A stretch of DNA of 64,000 bases from Chondrinema litorale (GTDB lineage Bacteria; Bacteroidota; Bacteroidia; Cytophagales; Flammeovirgaceae): contig NZ_CP111063.1 in the NCBI RefSeq assembly GCF_026250525.1, positions 1-64,000 on the forward strand, read 5' to 3'. Under the pieces are notes generated by a model that was given only the letters and a program-made list of their open reading frames with translations, searched no databases and was not told where the DNA came from. The position numbers were made by a program, and so were the translations under genes. Shown piece after piece: positions 45,898-55,641 of the stretch. Within the stretch, counting starts at the first letter, position 1, and every line of letters starts with the position of its first letter.

Positions 45898-47535
45898 TTA
45901 CGGCCTCATCTGTTTAAATTCAGAACCGTCTTTCCATTTTGGGTAAATTGGTTCATTAGCCAACTTTAATCCTAAATCCATATATAATTCTGCATCTTGT
46001 ACCATACCACCTAAATCCTGTGTTTCAGGTCTGTATTCGTCTGACGGTCTATGATAATCGTTAGATGTAAAGTTATTCATTTGCTCTTTTGCATATTCCT
46101 TCCCTTTTTCTTTATGCTCGTAAGCACCACTTGCAAAAAATGCAGGAATACCTACTTTGGCAAAGTTGAAATGATCTGATCTAAAGAACAATCCTGCTCC
46201 CGGATGCTGATTTGGCATTATATATCTACCTTGTGTTTTAGCAATTTCTTCTGCATAATCTTCTAGCTCAGATTGTCCATAACCTATCACCGTTAAATCC
46301 TTCATTTCTCCAAATGCAGCCATCATATCCATATTAAGGTTTGCCACAGTTTTTTCTATTGGATATACAGGATGGGAAACATAATAAGCTGAACCTAATA
46401 AGCCTTGTTCTTCGGCAGTAACAATATTAAACAAGATTGTTCTCTCTGGTTTTATTCCAGATTTTTTAATGTTTTGAGCGATTGCCATCATACAAGCTAC
46501 ACCGCTCGCATTATCAAGTGCACCATTATATATTGAATCATTGTCAATAGCTAAACCAATTCCTAAGTGATCCCAATGTGCACTGTAAAGAATTACTTCA
46601 TCGGCTTTATTGCTACCAGTTATTTTGGCTAAAACATTTTTAGATTCATCATATTGAAGTTTATTTTCCAACGAAACAGAAACCGACATACCCATAGATT
46701 CTGGTTTAAAACCCGGTGTGGCTGCTTTACCAGTGTAATTATCAATACCTGCTGCTTTAAAAAGTTGCGCAGCAGTTTTAAGAGTTATCCAACCTTGAAT
46801 GGCACATTTCGAAGCTCCTTTATCTTCGCTAACCAGATTAAGCTTTGCTCCAGACCATGAGTTGGCAACCACACTCCACGGATAACCTGCTGAGCGAGTT
46901 TCATGAACGATGATGATCCCTTCTGCACCCTGTCTGGCAGCTTCTTCGTATTTGTATGTCCATCTGCCATAGTAGGTCATAATATTTCCTTTAAAGAAGG
47001 TGCTGTCTTCACTACCGAAACCGGGGTCGTTTACCAATACAACTGCTGTTTTACCCTTCATATCAATACCTTCGTAATCGTTCCAATTGTATTCTGGTGC
47101 AACTATTCCATATCCACAAAAAACAAGTTCAGACTTGTTTAATGATGCCTTTTCAGTCTCTCTTTCTGTATACACGATAAAATCATCCTTCACCTTAAAA
47201 GTAAAAGATTCTGCCCCTTTTACTTCCATAGTTTCAGCGGGTATACCGGTAGTTTCTACCATTGGTACTTCCTGAAAATAGCTGTCTCTATTTCCTGGCT
47301 CTAAGCCCATTTTCTTAAACTCACTTTCCAGAAAGTTTAGGGTTTTAGTTTCGCCCTCTGTAAATGGTTTTCTACCTTCAAAATCGTCTGATGCCAGAGT
47401 TTTGAGGTAGTAAGATATTTCGTCGGCAGTGATCTTACTAGTTTGTGGTTTCTCTTCTCCTTTATTGCAAGAAGTAAAAACAACAGCAAATAGAAAGGTT
47501 ATGCTTAAACTAACGTTTTTAAAATTCATAATCAT
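45898..47535 (-). CDS. M28-family metallopeptidase lipoprotein
   Basis: This 545-residue protein has a lipoprotein signal (lipobox VFTSC). A PA-like insert (~100-280) precedes a co-catalytic zinc peptidase domain. The metal and catalytic residues can be traced as LYSAHWDHLG (first His and Asp), NGALDNASGVA (bridging Asp), TAEEQGLLGS (catalytic Glu and metal Glu), NLNMDMM (Asp) and FRSDHFNF (last His). The family includes aminopeptidases and carboxypeptidase-like enzymes. It probably trims peptides at the cell surface or in the periplasm. The next gene upstream in the same direction is a broken S10-type carboxypeptidase, so a peptide-degradation pair may once have existed. Confidence 0.92.
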   Translation of the reverse strand: MIMNFKNVSLSITFLFAVVFTSCNKGEEKPQTSKITADEISYYLKTLASDDFEGRKPFTEGETKTLNFLESEFKKMGLEPGNRDSYFQEVPMVETTGIPAETMEVKGAESFTFKVKDDFIVYTERETEKASLNKSELVFCGYGIVAPEYNWNDYEGIDMKGKTAVVLVNDPGFGSEDSTFFKGNIMTYYGRWTYKYEEAARQGAEGIIIVHETRSAGYPWSVVANSWSGAKLNLVSEDKGASKCAIQGWITLKTAAQLFKAAGIDNYTGKAATPGFKPESMGMSVSVSLENKLQYDESKNVLAKITGSNKADEVILYSAHWDHLGIGLAIDNDSIYNGALDNASGVACMMAIAQNIKKSGIKPERTILFNIVTAEEQGLLGSAYYVSHPVYPIEKTVANLNMDMMAAFGEMKDLTVIGYGQSELEDYAEEIAKTQGRYIMPNQHPGAGLFFRSDHFNFAKVGIPAFFASGAYEHKEKGKEYAKEQMNNFTSNDYHRPSDEYRPETQDLGGMVQDAELYMDLGLKLANEPIYPKWKDGSEFKQMRP

Positions 47536-47553
47536 TAATGTTGCAGTTCAATT

Positions 47554-48302
47554 TTATTTAGAGCTTTGATAAAAATTAGCTACATCCCTTTTTAATTGTT
47601 GTAGAGATGGCATGTGAATATACATCATATGGCCAGCTTCATAGTAAGTCATTGAGATGTTTTTCTGCAATTTTTCATTTAAGAATAGATGATTAAAAGT
47701 GTAGGCTGTAGCAAAGTATGGAGTGGCTAAGTCATAAAATCCATTGCAAACCAATACTTTTAAGTGTGGGTTTTTATTCATCGAAGCTCTTAGTGTATTG
47801 GCAACATCTACATATTCATTTTCAACTCCCCAATTCCAAGGTCTCACTCTACCAGTTAAAATTTCGTAGGGAAGATCATTTTCATAATCTAAGTCAGCAC
47901 GCACATAATCATTAATCGCTCTGGTATAAGGGCCATATATTGTTTTATTATAGCTTGGGTCATACTCAATCTTTCACCTGCTGCATCCAGATCAGTACCA
48001 GTAAATCTACCATCTAATCTGCCTACAGTTTTCATATCACTGCGAAGAAACTCTTTGGTAAATCTGCCAATTTCTACTCTTAGCAAAGTTTGTTTAATAT
48101 ATTTTTCTGAAAGACCAGTGTATTTGTTGAGCTTACTTACAATTTCTTGTTTTTCGTTTGCCGGTAATTTATCTCCTTTCATCAGCGTTTGTTTGTAGAA
48201 AGCTGGAAGTAATAAAAATGATGAGTAGTAATTGTAAATAATTGACTTTAAGTTTTTGCATAAAGTTGATTGCTTTAGTTCTAAAAAAGCAAATATGCGC
48301 AA
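47554..48302 (-). pseudogene. S10-type serine carboxypeptidase remnant, 5' truncated and frameshifted
   Basis: Two adjacent minus-strand frames (47889-48302 and 47554-47904) together match the C-terminal part of a Bacteroidota S10-like carboxypeptidase. The first carries TGLSEKYIK, RFTKEFLRSDMKTVGRLDGR and GTDLDAAGER; the second carries ENDLPYEILTGRVRPWNWG, the active-site Asp in NGFYDLATPYF and the active-site His in EAGHMMYIH. A one-base deletion near 47966-47972 (GATTGAG where the frame requires GATTTGAG) explains the break: adding one base restores GERFEYDPSYNK and then YGPYTRAINDYVRADLD. The N-terminal ~300 residues with the catalytic Ser are missing; upstream DNA runs straight into the neighbouring kinase gene. 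It is not functional as read. Confidence 0.85.
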
Positions 48303-48332
48303 AAATACCTGAAGCTTAAATTGGCTTATAGA

Positions 48333-49535
48333 TTACTTTTTAATGCTAAAAATAAATGTACTTCCCTTATTTTGTTTAGACTCCAATTTAATCTCTCCAC
48401 CCATACTTTCTACTAGTTTTTTTACCGTGGCAAGTCCTATACCTGTGCCTTTTTTCCCAAAACGATCTTTCTTACCCAGTGTCTGGAACATTTCAAAGAT
48501 GTTGGCTTGATGTTTTTTGGGAATGCCTGTTCCATTGTCTTTTACAGCAAATATGTAAAAGTCTTTATTTACCGTACATTTAATTTTTATCTCAGGATTT
48601 TTAGAATTATTGTATTTAATTGCATTGCTCATCAGGTTTTGGAAAACCTGAGTAAGAGCCATTCTATTAGAGTGTATTACCGGAAGCGGAGATTTTATAT
48701 TAAGTTGAACATCTTCAGTTTTTTTTAATAAATTGAATAACTGCTTAACCAGTACTTCTGTATTAATGTGTTCTTTGTTAAGATTGATAATATCTGGAAG
48801 TTTTGAGTACTCCAAAATTTCATCTACTAATAATGATAGATTGTTTGCAGATTGTTGTAATAAGCTAAATAAGCGCTTGCCTTCATCATCTAGTTGGTGT
48901 GCATGGTCATCAAAAATAATATCACTTAGAGCGATCATGCTCTGCAATGGATTTTTAATATCGTGAGAAGCTATATAAGCAAATTTGTTTAGCTCTTCAT
49001 TGGCTTTCTTTAGCATTTGCTGAGCATCGATCTGTTGTTTTATTACCCGTTTTAACTCAAGCTGAATTACAACTTGTCTAGCAAGTGAGGTTAATGCTTT
49101 TTTCTGCTCTTCATTAATAGAGTTGGGTTTATTGTCAATCACACATAATGTACCCAGTGGGTAACCTGTAGGTGTTACCAGAGGTGCACCGGCATAAAAT
49201 ATCACATGTGGGTCTCCCTTTACCAAAGGGTTTTCTTTAAATCGCTCATCGTTTGTCGCATCATTTACTATTAATAATTTATTAGGTTCTAAAACAGAAT
49301 ATGCACAAAATGCTATATCTCTGGGTGTTTCTGAAATATCAATACCTCTTTTAGATTTAAACCACTGTCTATTTGAATCTAAAAGAGTAATAAGAGATAT
49401 AGGTGTTCCGCATATTTGAGAAGCTATAGATGTAATATCTTCAAACTCTAGCTCTGGCTCTGTATCGAGTATCTGATATGCTTCTAATGCCTTTAACCTC
49501 TCACTTTCATTCTCTGGTAGCTCCGGTTTTATCAT
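48333..49535 (-). CDS. GAF-domain sensor histidine kinase
   Basis: This 400-residue soluble protein starts at 49535 (MIKPELPENE). It has a GAF domain (~20-165) of the type with RQWFKSKRGI, ETPRDIAFCAYSVL and GYPLGTLCVID, then a HisKA domain with the phosphoacceptor in YIASHDIKNPLQSM (~residue 195), and a HATPase_c domain with N-box NLMSNAIKYN, G1 VKDNGTGIP and G2 GTGIGLATVKK. No receiver domain or adjacent response regulator is present. This cytoplasmic GAF kinase class is common in Bacteroidota and often works in phosphorelays. Its 3' end lies 30 bp from the S10 pseudogene. Confidence 0.92.
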   Translation of the reverse strand: MIKPELPENESERLKALEAYQILDTEPELEFEDITSIASQICGTPISLITLLDSNRQWFKSKRGIDISETPRDIAFCAYSVLEPNKLLIVNDATNDERFKENPLVKGDPHVIFYAGAPLVTPTGYPLGTLCVIDNKPNSINEEQKKALTSLARQVVIQLELKRVIKQQIDAQQMLKKANEELNKFAYIASHDIKNPLQSMIALSDIIFDDHAHQLDDEGKRLFSLLQQSANNLSLLVDEILEYSKLPDIINLNKEHINTEVLVKQLFNLLKKTEDVQLNIKSPLPVIHSNRMALTQVFQNLMSNAIKYNNSKNPEIKIKCTVNKDFYIFAVKDNGTGIPKKHQANIFEMFQTLGKKDRFGKKGTGIGLATVKKLVESMGGEIKLESKQNKGSTFIFSIKK

Positions 49536-49885
49536 GTAGATATACAATATTCATCCTGCACAGGGATGTATGAATAAAATTGACCAAATACATCACACAA
49601 CATATTGTTGCCGATTATATTATAAATAATTATGAGATTTAGAAAATTAAAAGATGAATATGATTGAAAACTATAGCTGTTTATTGTGCGATTAAAATTA
49701 GTTAAAATAATGTAATCACACAACAAGGTGAGTATTAGAAACGGCAACACTTGTAAGAGTCATAATATTTAGTGATACATGGATGTATTTTGTTATACAT
49801 GATGCCGTCATGAAAGTACAGGATAGTGTTATTAATAAAATAAGCAATCTTTATCATACTCTATTTACCTTATTTTAACTTAAAT
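49536..49885. other. 350-bp divergent intergenic region upstream of the second susC
   Basis: No gene is seen. Three ATACAT/ATGTAT boxes lie close together: ATACAT (49775-49780), ATGTAT (49783-49788) and ATACAT (49795-49800). They are enclosed by ACGGCA (49741-49746) and TGCCGT (49803-49808). This may be an operator or a weak leader structure for the susC that starts at 49886. No ECF sigma or FecR gene is linked, so this operon must be controlled differently from the first SusC/D pair. Confidence 0.35.
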
Positions 49886-52800
49886 ATGATTATGAATGAT
49901 TGTTACTCTAAAAGTATCGCTGCAGCAATACTTTTATTTTTTTCAGCAATTAGCATGGCTATCGCGCAGGATAAGAGGATTACAGGTAAAATTGTGGCCG
50001 CTTCAGACGGATTGGGAATCCCCGGGGCAAGCATACTTGTAAAAGGTACTACAACAGGCACATCTACAGATGTTAATGGAAACTTTGATTTAATACTACC
50101 TCCAAATGCTGAAATGTTGGTGATTTCTTATATTGGTTATGTGTCCAAAGAACTTTCGATTGGTAATCAAACTAATTTCGATATCTCCTTAGATGAAGAT
50201 GTACAGCAACTAGAAGAAGTAATGGTTGTTGGTTATGGTACTCAGGAAAGAGCAAAAGTAATTGGGGCGATTTCATCCGTAAAATCAGAAGAAATAACAT
50301 CTGTTCCGGTAATTAGTCCAGACCAAGCATTGCAGGGTAGGGCAGCAGGTGTTACAGTAGTAAACAATGGTGCTCCTGGGCAAGGTGCAACAGTGCGTAT
50401 CAGAGGGGTAGGTACACCAAACGATAACTCACCACTTTATGTAATTGATGGTATGCCATCTGGTGATCTAAACCAAATTAATCCGAATGATATTGAATCT
50501 ATGGAAGTATTAAAAGATGCTTCTGCAGCAGCTATTTATGGTTCAAGAGCGGCAAATGGTGTAATTTTAATTACTACTAAAAAAGGTACCAGAGGTAAAA
50601 CAAGAGTTTCTATAGACTCTTATGCTGGTGTACAAAAAGTGTGGAAAACACTAGACTTGCTTAACACAGAACAATACATAGACTATGCTTCTGAAATACA
50701 AACAAATGCAGGCTTATCAGTTCCTTCAAGATTTACAGATACTCAGTGGTCTAGCTTGCTCAACAACAATACAGATTGGCAAGATCAAATTTTTCAGACT
50801 GGTGTAATTCAAAGTTACAATGCCAATGTTTCTGGTGGTGGTGAGAATTCGATGTATAATATCTCAGGTGGTTATTTCGATCAAGAAGGTACAATGCTAA
50901 ACACTGGCTTCGAGAGATATTCTATAAGAGCAAACAGCGAATTTAATGTTGGCAAGAAGTTTAAGGTAGGTCAAACACTTTCTATTGCTTATTCAGAAAC
51001 TCAAAGTGAACCTTATAATGGTGGTAGGTCGCAGATTGAACATACTATAAAATCAGCGCCTTATTTGCCAGTGTATTACAGCGACTATGTTGCGATTACG
51101 GGTTTAGAGCAATCTAATTTAGGAGGTTTTAAAGGGCCAGATCAGGTGGATGATAATGATGCAGAAAACCCTGTAAGTGTTGCAATGCTTAATGATCAAC
51201 ATACTGATGCGACTAAAATATTAGGTACTGTTTACGGTGAATTAGAAATTATTGAGGGCTTAAAGTATAAGTTGTTATTGGGTATTGATATGACCTACGC
51301 AGACTACTATACTTTTAGACCTGCTTACGATAATGGTGATTTTCACAATGTAGATTTTGCAGCTATTACTCAAAATAGAAGAAACTACATCTCTCCATTA
51401 ATTACCAACAGCTTAACTTATGATAGAACTTTTGCAGACAAACATAATTTAAATGTATTGGGGGTTATTGAGAAGCAAACATCAGTAAGTACTAATACAA
51501 ATACGTCTAGCCAAAACAGTATTTCTAACGTAATTGAACAGCTTACAACAGAAGCACTTTCTGCAACAAGTGGTAGATCTGAATGGGCATTAATTTCTTA
51601 TTTGGGTAGAGTTAACTACGACTACGATGGTAAATACCTGCTTTCTGCTTCAGTAAGACGCGATGGATCTGCTAGATTCGGCCCCGAAAATAAATGGGGT
51701 ACTTTCCCTTCAGTTTCTGTAGGTTGGAGAATTAGCCAAGAGCCTTTCTTGCAAAGTGTAGACTTTATCACAGACTTAAAATTGAGAGGTAGTTGGGGGC
51801 AGGCAGGTAACCAAAACATTGGTAACTATGGCTATCAAGCAACTATTAATAGCAATTATGCTTATAGCTTCCAAGATGGTGTGTTAGCTTCTGCTTCTAC
51901 AGTTACAGAATTAGCAAACCCTGCTCTAAAATGGGAAACTACAGAAATGCTAAACATAGGTCTAGATATGTCTGTGTTAGACGGGAAAGTATCTATGGCA
52001 CTAGAATATTTTGATAATGAAACTCAAGATGTATTAGTGCAAGTTCCTTTGGCTGCTTCACTAGGCCTTTCTGGTTCTCCATATGTAAATGCGGGTACAG
52101 TTTCTAACAAAGGTTTCGAAGTAACGCTAGGCTATAGAGATGCAGAAGGAGAATTCCAATGGTCTGTAGATGCTAACCTTTCTCATGTTAAAAACGAAGT
52201 AGTTTCTTTAGGTGGTGGTAACCCTATTAATTCATTTAATTTTGAAGGAGATAATATTACGCAAACAATAGAGGGCCAACCAATCGCTTACTTTTTTGGA
52301 TGGCAAACCGATGGCATATTTCAATCTGATGATGAAGTAGCTGCACATGCAACACAAGATAATGCAGCACCAGGAGATATTCGCTTTAAAGATTTAGCTG
52401 GTGCTCCAGACGAAAATGGAAACCTTACTGCTCCTGATGGAGTAATTGATGCAAACGATAAAGTTAATTTGGGTAATCCATTCCCAGATTTTACTTATGG
52501 TTTAAATGCCACTGCAAATTATAAAGGTTTTGATTTTACCTTGTTTATTCAGGGAGTTTCTGGTAATGATATCTACAATACCAACATCTACGATTTAGAA
52601 GGAATGACAAGAGTATTTAACGCAGGTACTTCTGTGTTAAACAGATGGACAGGAGCTGGTACATCTAATACAATTCCAAGAGGAGTTACTGGTGACCCTA
52701 ACAGAAATGCCAGAGCATCTAACAGATATGTTGAAGATGGTTCTTTTCTTAGAATGAGAAACATAGCATTAGGTTATACACTTCCAAGCAGTTTACTTGA

Positions 52801-52999
52801 AAATATTGGTAGCGGATTTATCTCTAATGTAAGAGTGTATGTAAGCTCTCAAAACTTATTTACCATCACCAATTATTCTGGTTATGATCCTGAAATTGGC
52901 GGATTTAGAGGAGAAAATACAACATTGCAGTTAGGCGTAGACAGAGGTAACTATCCGCAGCCTAGAACTTTCCTTGGTGGTGTACAAATCAGTTTCTAA
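49886..52999 (+). CDS. SusC-type TonB-dependent receptor (no STN domain)
   Basis: This 1037-residue outer-membrane protein has a signal peptide (~10-27, SMAIAQ), a carboxypeptidase-like sandwich (~30-110), a TonB-box-like stretch (EVMVVGYGTQ) and the SusC plug signature (SPLYVIDGMP, IESMEVLKDASAAAIYGSRAANG). A large beta-barrel ends in FLGGVQISF. The absence of the STN domain means it does not signal to an anti-sigma factor. It forms an import complex with the SusD encoded 53 bp downstream. A GH29 fucosidase gene 2.6 kb further on hints at a fucosylated glycan substrate, but other genes lie between. Confidence 0.95.
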   Translation: MIMNDCYSKSIAAAILLFFSAISMAIAQDKRITGKIVAASDGLGIPGASILVKGTTTGTSTDVNGNFDLILPPNAEMLVISYIGYVSKELSIGNQTNFDISLDEDVQQLEEVMVVGYGTQERAKVIGAISSVKSEEITSVPVISPDQALQGRAAGVTVVNNGAPGQGATVRIRGVGTPNDNSPLYVIDGMPSGDLNQINPNDIESMEVLKDASAAAIYGSRAANGVILITTKKGTRGKTRVSIDSYAGVQKVWKTLDLLNTEQYIDYASEIQTNAGLSVPSRFTDTQWSSLLNNNTDWQDQIFQTGVIQSYNANVSGGGENSMYNISGGYFDQEGTMLNTGFERYSIRANSEFNVGKKFKVGQTLSIAYSETQSEPYNGGRSQIEHTIKSAPYLPVYYSDYVAITGLEQSNLGGFKGPDQVDDNDAENPVSVAMLNDQHTDATKILGTVYGELEIIEGLKYKLLLGIDMTYADYYTFRPAYDNGDFHNVDFAAITQNRRNYISPLITNSLTYDRTFADKHNLNVLGVIEKQTSVSTNTNTSSQNSISNVIEQLTTEALSATSGRSEWALISYLGRVNYDYDGKYLLSASVRRDGSARFGPENKWGTFPSVSVGWRISQEPFLQSVDFITDLKLRGSWGQAGNQNIGNYGYQATINSNYAYSFQDGVLASASTVTELANPALKWETTEMLNIGLDMSVLDGKVSMALEYFDNETQDVLVQVPLAASLGLSGSPYVNAGTVSNKGFEVTLGYRDAEGEFQWSVDANLSHVKNEVVSLGGGNPINSFNFEGDNITQTIEGQPIAYFFGWQTDGIFQSDDEVAAHATQDNAAPGDIRFKDLAGAPDENGNLTAPDGVIDANDKVNLGNPFPDFTYGLNATANYKGFDFTLFIQGVSGNDIYNTNIYDLEGMTRVFNAGTSVLNRWTGAGTSNTIPRGVTGDPNRNARASNRYVEDGSFLRMRNIALGYTLPSSLLENIGSGFISNVRVYVSSQNLFTITNYSGYDPEIGGFRGENTTLQLGVDRGNYPQPRTFLGGVQISF

Positions 53000-53052
53000 G
53001 TCAGTTTAATTCATCATTTAAAATTTGATATAAATAGTAATTCCATATAAAT

Positions 53053-54558
53053 ATGAAAAGAAAGATATTTTTAACATTGTCGGTAGTATTGCTTCTATTT
53101 GGAGCTTGCGACGAAGACGCACTGGATAAAAGTAATCCTAACCAATTGTCTACCTCCACCTTCTTTGAGTCGGCAGCTCAAATGGAAGCAGCAACCAATG
53201 CTGCTTATACAAGTTTGCAAACTCCGGGTTTCTACAACAGGTATTATTTCTTTATGAATGACCTAATGGCTCAAGAGTGTTTTGGTATGGGTAGTCTTGG
53301 TGCAGATTTAAGACAGTACATCGATTATTCTTTTGATGGTTCAAACCCTGGTTTTCAAGCATTCTGGAATGTAAATTATCAAGGAATTTCAAGAGCAAAT
53401 CTGGTTATCCAAAATGAGAACACTGTTCCAGAAGAAGCAATTTCAGAAACTCTAAGAAAGAGATATGTAGGTGAAGCTAAATTTATGCGTGCATTTTATT
53501 ATTTCGAATTGGTTTCCAGATTTGGAGATGTTCCAATGTATACAGAAGTTGCTACTGAGCCTGTAGGTAATCCAAGAACTGCTGCATCAGAAATATACGA
53601 TCTTATATTTGACGATTTAGATTATGCAGAAACAAACCTTCCTCAAAAATCTACTTACGCATCGGCAGATTTAGGCAGGGCTACAAAAACAGCAGCTCAG
53701 GCATTAAAAGGTAAAATAAGATTATTTAGAGAAGAATATGCTGAAGCACTTACTGAGTTACAAAAAGTAATTGATTCTGGCGAGCATTCATTACAAGACG
53801 ATTTTTACGATAATTTTACTGAAGAAGGTGAACACAATTCAGAGTCAATTTTTGAGGTGCAGTACAATTCTACTTTTGGTGGAGGTGGCGCTTGGGGTGG
53901 AGATGGTAGTGGCGTTTCAGAAGTTACTTTCAGAGGACAAGAATATGGGTTTAGTGCATGGAGAAATGTAATTCCTTCTGATGAGCTTTTAGCAGAATTC
54001 GAAGAAGGTGACCCAAGATATGATATGTCTTTTTATTTTCCGGGTGATACTTACGGGCCTAACGATGAATTTGTGATTGAAGGGAATGTAACTATTCCTG
54101 ATGAATTGGGAAGCTGGAGAAAATACCAACGCTACTACAAACAAGAAAGAGAAGATACCAATTCGGGTGTGAACTTTAGAATTATTCGCTATGCTGATGT
54201 GTTGTTAATGGCTGCCGAAGCTAAAGCTCAAACTGGAGATGTAACAGGTGGCGTAATACTCATGAACATGATAAGATCTAGACCGAATGTAGATATGCCT
54301 TTATATGGTTCTGCCGATATGGATGCTGCTGGTTATCCAGTTTCAACATTAGATGGCTTTATGGATGCTATTGTTCACGAAAGAGCTGTTGAGCTTTGCG
54401 GAGAGCAAATAAGATATAGAGATTTAAAGAGATGGGGGTTACTTCCAGAAGTGGTACCTAATTACTCTGCGAGCAAACATGAATTGTTACCTATCCCAAG
54501 TCATGAGATAGATGCCAATGAAAATATTAGTCAGGCCGATCAGAATCCTGGTTATTGA
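53053..54558 (+). CDS. SusD/RagB-family nutrient-binding lipoprotein
   Basis: This 501-residue protein has a lipoprotein signal (lipobox LFGAC, Cys about 19). SusD hallmarks are visible: LDKSNPNQLSTSTFF after the anchor, GEAKFMRAFYYFELVSRFGD (~135-155), a helical LGRATKTAAQALKGKIRLF segment, RYADVLLMAAEAKAQTG and the closing LLPIPSHEIDANENI followed by QNPGY. It binds the ligand at the surface for the SusC upstream. The operon ends here with a strong terminator. Confidence 0.95.
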   Translation: MKRKIFLTLSVVLLLFGACDEDALDKSNPNQLSTSTFFESAAQMEAATNAAYTSLQTPGFYNRYYFFMNDLMAQECFGMGSLGADLRQYIDYSFDGSNPGFQAFWNVNYQGISRANLVIQNENTVPEEAISETLRKRYVGEAKFMRAFYYFELVSRFGDVPMYTEVATEPVGNPRTAASEIYDLIFDDLDYAETNLPQKSTYASADLGRATKTAAQALKGKIRLFREEYAEALTELQKVIDSGEHSLQDDFYDNFTEEGEHNSESIFEVQYNSTFGGGGAWGGDGSGVSEVTFRGQEYGFSAWRNVIPSDELLAEFEEGDPRYDMSFYFPGDTYGPNDEFVIEGNVTIPDELGSWRKYQRYYKQEREDTNSGVNFRIIRYADVLLMAAEAKAQTGDVTGGVILMNMIRSRPNVDMPLYGSADMDAAGYPVSTLDGFMDAIVHERAVELCGEQIRYRDLKRWGLLPEVVPNYSASKHELLPIPSHEIDANENISQADQNPGY

Positions 54559-54590
54559 TTTCTATTCATATTTTACACAGTGTTTTGATT

Positions 54591-54618
54591 AAACTCCCTG
54601 ATCCTACTCAGGGAGTTT
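54591..54618 (+). terminator. intrinsic terminator after susD
   Basis: A perfect 10-bp inverted repeat, AAACTCCCTG (54591-54600) and CAGGGAGTTT (54609-54618), has an 8-base loop and is followed by TTGTTTT. It lies 32 bp after the susD stop and also close to the 3' end of the convergent SDR gene. Confidence 0.9.
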
Positions 54619-54623
54619 TTGTT

Positions 54624-55382
54624 TTAAGTGGCCAAAAAACCACCATCTATATTGAAGGAGCTTCCTGTTGTCCAAGAAGCATCGTCACTCAGTAAAAAAA
54701 GTGTAGTGTTGGCAATATCCTGAGGTGTACCAATTCGCTTCATCGGGAGCTTGTTTGCAGTCTCAGCCAAAATCTCATCAGGGTTCGGAAATGCCTCAAC
54801 AGATGCTTCTAATAATGGTGTTTGCACTTGTGCAGGGTTTACCAAGTTAATTCTTATATCAGGGCCATAATCAGCGGCAACTTGTCTTACTAAAGCCTCC
54901 AATGCCCCTTTTGAAGCGCAATAAGCTGGGTGATTTGGAAAGGCATGATGAGCAGCCACCGACCCAATAATTACAATACTTCCACCTCCACTATTTTTAA
55001 TTACAGGTATCGCATACTTCAGTAAATAAAATACGGCATTTAAATTAGTGGCGATTGTGTTGTTCCAATCTTCAATGCTCAATTTGTCTAAAGCACCAAT
55101 ACCAAGTTGCCCGGCAGAAAGTACCAGATAATTAAGTTGGCCAAACTCTTTAATAGCTAAATCTACAAGAGCTTTGTTGTAGTCAACTGTTTTAATGTCT
55201 CCGGCTAACATTTTGGTGGTGGCTTCATTGCGGCCAATTACATCTTTTATCTTATTGGCATCTCTTCCAGATAGAACTAGGTTTACTTTCTCCGATTGTA
55301 ATGTTAGACTAATGCCTTTACCGATTCCGCTAGTTGCTCCCGTTACAATTGCTGCCTTTCCTGCTAAACCTGTGTACTTCAT
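54624..55382 (-). CDS. short-chain dehydrogenase/reductase (SDR)
   Basis: This 252-residue classical SDR has the nucleotide-binding motif GATSGIGKG (~15-23), the NNAG-equivalent LSAGQLG, the catalytic Ser in VIIGSVAAH, the YxxxK pair in YCASKG (Tyr about 155) and a C-terminal NIDGGFLAT. It probably uses NAD(H) or NADP(H). The arginine in SGRD after the second strand suggests an NADP preference, but this is weak. The substrate is unknown. It lies between the SusC/D operon and the fucosidase, on the opposite strand to both. Confidence 0.92.
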   Translation of the reverse strand: MKYTGLAGKAAIVTGATSGIGKGISLTLQSEKVNLVLSGRDANKIKDVIGRNEATTKMLAGDIKTVDYNKALVDLAIKEFGQLNYLVLSAGQLGIGALDKLSIEDWNNTIATNLNAVFYLLKYAIPVIKNSGGGSIVIIGSVAAHHAFPNHPAYCASKGALEALVRQVAADYGPDIRINLVNPAQVQTPLLEASVEAFPNPDEILAETANKLPMKRIGTPQDIANTTLFLLSDDASWTTGSSFNIDGGFLAT

Positions 55383-55449
55383 ATTCTTTTTTTATGGGTG
55401 AATATAGTTAAAGATGCCTTTTTAAAAGAATAATCATTGAATACAAAAA

Positions 55450-55515
55450 GGTGTAACTATAGGTATACCTAAAAGTATATCTGTAAGTGTATTTATTGTT
55501 ATAGAAGTATTCTAA
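55450..55515 (+). repeat. second short 12-bp GTAT array, like the one upstream of parA
   Basis: Four perfect-phase units start at 55451 (GTGT), 55463 (GTAT), 55475 (GTAT) and 55487 (GTGT), followed by TTAT at 55499 in the same register. The unit at 55463 (GTATACCTAAAA) differs by one base from the parA-proximal unit at 32968 (GTATACCTAAAG), and the 55487 unit resembles that at 32980. It lies between the divergent SDR and fucosidase genes, 22 kb from parA. It is a candidate secondary binding site of the partition protein, or a mobile small repeat. Confidence 0.6.
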
Positions 55516-55641
55516 GAATATGTATTATTTCACAATTGATTTATCCGGATTGGATATCCCTTAAAATGGATAAATGCTAATAACTAATTAAATTGTAGCA
55601 ATCAATATTTATAGAAACATCAGTTTTTAAACTTTATAGAA

